A model generated the notes under the pieces. That model did no database searches and was not told where the DNA came from. It was given only the letters and a program-made list of their open reading frames with translations. From assembly GCA_946628525.1 (NCBI GenBank), contig CAMOWO010000027.1:1-7736 (forward strand): a stretch of DNA of 7,736 nt, in the 5' to 3' direction. Below are positions 5,797 to 7,736 of the stretch, one piece after another. This DNA comes from an uncultured Bacillota bacterium. Lineage in GTDB: Bacteria; Bacillota_A; Clostridia; Peptostreptococcales; Anaerovoracaceae. The stretch's first letter is position 1. Every line of letters starts with the position of its first letter. Made by a program: the position numbers and the translations under genes.

Positions 5797-7266
5797 TCAG
5801 TAATCTCTGCTCTGATAATCCCTGCGGCCGGCCTCGATCCTTCGGGATACCGAAACCTCCGGGAACATGGTAAACGACAGGATCACGAACAGCAAGGTGT
5901 TGAGGATCAGTGCGGCCACGGCACAGATGCTGTAATCCATGCGAGTCATCAGAAGAAGCACGATAAACAGCGCCTCCCCGGCAAGGATCCCGACCTCTGC
6001 CGCTCTCGCAGAAGACCTTTTCCAGAAGAGAGCCCCCACCACCGGAACGATGAGCTGGACGATACCACCCATGCCCAGCACTGCAAGATCGAACAGGTTA
6101 TGAGGCACCATGATCATCAGGATATAGGATATCACGGAAACCACAAGCACGGCCCACTTGGCCATGAACACGAGACGCCTGTCCGGGAGCTTGTCATTGA
6201 GGTATCTTTTGTGTATGTCGATGGTGTATACGGCGGCAAGAGCGTGGACCTGCGAATTGGCAGTCGAAAAGATCGCCGCGAAGATCCCGGCCGTAACGAA
6301 CATGTAGAACATCGGATGGCCATTATCGGACAGAAGATCCAGAATGACCTCCAGAGGATTGTCTGTCTTCTCCGCCAGCACGACGCTGGCACTTCCCGAG
6401 CAAAGGGTCCCGACGCAGATGATCGAAGATACCCCGAGAAGCAGCGGGAGTATCGCAAAGTTTCCTGCGCTTGCAGAAGCGTAATTTCTTATCCAGATCT
6501 GAGGGCCCATGAAGGCGCCGAGGGGAACGACGATAAAAAGGCATATCCACATGAGGATCTGCTGCTTGCCGTCAGATCTTGATATCGATACGTAGTCCGG
6601 GTCCATGGCGATGAGCTTCGGGAACACTTCCCCCACGCCGCCTGCTGTATGCATCAGGAACAGTCCCGTGCTGATCATGGCGACCACGATGAGCACACCG
6701 TAGAAGATATCCGTCATGGCCACGGCACGGAGGCCGCCCTCCCACAGGTATATGACGAGGATCGAGAAGAAGATCAGGCCGCCCACGTAGATGGAGATCA
6801 TGCCGTGGGTACTGGCATGGATCAGGATGACTGCCCCGGCGATCTGCGCCTGAAGGTAAAGCATCGTGCAAAATATGGTGATCACCGTCACCGTCACGTT
6901 CAGCACTTCCGACCCGTATATCCCATCGAAGAAATCCGTCGGCGTCGTGTAGTTGTTTTTTCGCCCATAATGCCAGATCCTGCGTCCCAGAATGATGAAA
7001 AGCACCGCAAAAAGCATGTCCCACCCGATGGTGGTCATGTAGACAGGTCCGTTCTCGAAGAAGTACCCGATGCCGCCCATGAAGGCGAAGGCACTCATAT
7101 ATGTTGCGAACACCGTGGCATACATCGGAAACAGGCGCAGCCTTCTGCCCTGAAGGATGAAGTCCTCCGTGCTTCCCGTAGAGCGGAGTCTCGCACGTTC
7201 TCCCAGAAGGAGCGGTATGAATGCAAATGCACATATTATGAGTAGATTTATCGCATTGGTAACCAT
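5797..7266 (-). CDS. Sodium:solute symporter (SSS/SLC5 family), second type
   Basis: A 489-residue Na+-coupled membrane transporter with about 12-13 helices. The family elements are STEDFILQGRRLRLFPMYAT (32-51), SAFAFMGGIGY (58-68), the helix ending in WEGGLRAVAMTDIFYG (175-190), and IFSTANSQVHAL (332-343), which supplies the Na+-site pair S334/T335. It differs strongly from the neighbouring symporter in sequence and in codon choice (GC-rich, CGC/AGG/CTC common), so it is not a recent duplicate. The start at 7266 is forced: an in-frame TAA lies 12 nt upstream, and the next ATG (codon 48) would remove the first helix, with no GTG or TTG between. No Shine-Dalgarno sequence precedes it, and a -10 box sits at the spacing expected for a leaderless mRNA. 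No strong terminator follows. It is divergent from a membrane sensor-like gene. The substrate is unknown; PanF-like or organic-acid carriers are possible. Confidence 0.88.
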   Translation of the reverse strand: MVTNAINLLIICAFAFIPLLLGERARLRSTGSTEDFILQGRRLRLFPMYATVFATYMSAFAFMGGIGYFFENGPVYMTTIGWDMLFAVLFIILGRRIWHYGRKNNYTTPTDFFDGIYGSEVLNVTVTVITIFCTMLYLQAQIAGAVILIHASTHGMISIYVGGLIFFSILVIYLWEGGLRAVAMTDIFYGVLIVVAMISTGLFLMHTAGGVGEVFPKLIAMDPDYVSISRSDGKQQILMWICLFIVVPLGAFMGPQIWIRNYASASAGNFAILPLLLGVSSIICVGTLCSGSASVVLAEKTDNPLEVILDLLSDNGHPMFYMFVTAGIFAAIFSTANSQVHALAAVYTIDIHKRYLNDKLPDRRLVFMAKWAVLVVSVISYILMIMVPHNLFDLAVLGMGGIVQLIVPVVGALFWKRSSARAAEVGILAGEALFIVLLLMTRMDYSICAVAALILNTLLFVILSFTMFPEVSVSRRIEAGRRDYQSRDY

Positions 7267-7272
7267 AGGTTG

Positions 7273-7281
7273 ATTTTACCA
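7273..7281 (-). promoter_or_regulatory. Extended -10 promoter giving a leaderless symporter mRNA
   Basis: The minus strand reads TGGTAAAAT at 7281-7273, a TGn-extended -10 with five of six matches in TAAAAT. Counting seven bases on puts the transcription start on the A of the symporter's ATG (7266). This agrees with the lack of any ribosome binding site. No clear -35 box is seen. Confidence 0.5.
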
Positions 7282-7305
7282 TAAAAGTTTCTTATATGAT
7301 ATAAT
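7276..7305 (+). promoter_or_regulatory. Extended -10 promoter for the divergent membrane protein
   Basis: TGATATAAT (7297-7305) is a consensus TATAAT with the TGn extension. TTACCA (7276-7281) stands 18 nt upstream as a -35 box with four matches. The predicted start is near 7312, giving a 16-nt leader. The -35 box overlaps the -10 box of the opposing symporter promoter. Confidence 0.65.
7292..7304. repeat. 13-bp palindrome over the -10 box
   Basis: TTATAT (7292-7297) and ATATAA (7299-7304) are exact reverse complements around a single G and cover most of the plus-strand -10 element. It could be a small operator, but it is pure A/T apart from the centre, and promoter sequence alone explains half of it. 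Confidence 0.25.
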
Positions 7306-7327
7306 GGTTTGCGAGGGAGATTTGACG

Positions 7328-7736
7328 ATGAACAGTATTGGACTGATTGCATTTGCGGTATTGATGCTCATCTTCGCCGCCGTATATTTCATAGTCTACT
7401 TCAGGGACCGCGAGAGGTTTATGCAGCTTTGGGGCCTGGCATGGTTTTCATATGCTCTTGGCCTTCTTTTGTTGCAGATGAACTACTCCACAGGCGACAT
7501 CATCTTCCTCCAGCTGCGCAAGATCCTGGACATGACGAACATGCTGCTTCTTCTCTTCGGGACATACCTTCTCATCCACCGAAAGATCCCCGGATACTGG
7601 TACAGATTCTCGCTTTACATGCTCTTGCTCGTGGGGATCTGCATCGCCTACAAGATCGACCTTCTGTCTTTCTATCTGCCGATCTCGGTGTACCAGCTGG
7701 TACTTGCATTCTTTGCAGCGAGAAACGTATACGGTA
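7328..7736 (+). CDS. Membrane protein, probable sensor input domain (cut by window edge)
   Basis: The first 136 residues of a gene that runs off the right edge. It is almost entirely membrane: hydrophobic helices at about 4-25, 33-52, 68-84, 93-108 and 112-132, joined by short basic loops such as RDRER (26-30) and HRKIPG (84-89). The pattern of a first helix, then RDRERF, then LWGLAWFSYALGLLL, is common in multi-helix N-terminal sensor domains placed before histidine kinase or diguanylate cyclase domains. The catalytic part is not visible, so this is a family-level inference. The start has GAGGGAG (7313-7319) 8 nt upstream and a consensus extended -10 promoter. It is divergent from the second symporter with overlapping promoters, which fits a sensor that monitors or controls that transporter's substrate. 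Confidence 0.7.
   Translation, partial: MNSIGLIAFAVLMLIFAAVYFIVYFRDRERFMQLWGLAWFSYALGLLLLQMNYSTGDIIFLQLRKILDMTNMLLLLFGTYLLIHRKIPGYWYRFSLYMLLLVGICIAYKIDLLSFYLPISVYQLVLAFFAARNVYG

Overview
The window looks like ordinary chromosomal DNA of an anaerobic Bacillota, most likely of class Clostridia. The evidence is strong GGAGG-type ribosome binding sites, AT-rich intergenic DNA between roughly 50% GC genes, AGA-rich arginine codon use in one gene, a stand-alone LUD (DUF162) protein, and sodium:solute symporters. The order is an inference; nothing here fixes a genus. I see no rRNA, tRNA, insertion sequence, CRISPR array or phage gene.

Layout from the left: (1) A minus-strand pair, an M20 peptidase (265-1350) followed 7 bp later by the N-terminal 85 codons of a glutamate-cysteine ligase (1-257, cut by the window edge). 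It is driven by a recognisable TTGACA promoter flanked by repeated TTTGTAT/ATACAAA half-sites. (2) A plus-strand orphan, a small two-helix membrane protein with a basic tail (1613-2122). (3) A bidirectional terminator at about 2131-2159. (4) A minus-strand two-gene operon: an unrecognised protein with a strongly acidic repetitive tail (2787-3677) and a LUD-domain protein (2158-2781). (5) A 12-bp perfect inverted repeat (3752-3779) that abuts the -35 box of that operon and lies just behind the next one. (6) A minus-strand transporter operon: a 62-residue single-helix protein (5450-5638) overlapping by ATGA a PutP-like sodium:solute symporter (3813-5453). (7) A second, different sodium:solute symporter (5797-7266), apparently leaderless. 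(8) A divergently transcribed membrane protein (7328 to the right edge), probably the input domain of a sensor kinase or other signalling protein. Its promoter overlaps that of the second symporter.

Taken together the region suggests amino-acid, peptide and thiol metabolism: a peptidase with gamma-glutamylcysteine synthesis, two Na+-driven solute importers, and a possible sensor for one of them. No single stretch is clearly a new system. The points most worth following are the leaderless symporter start with overlapping divergent promoters next to a putative sensor, the small-protein/symporter couple, the unrecognised acidic-tailed protein paired with the LUD protein, and the operator-like half-sites upstream of the peptidase/ligase operon.
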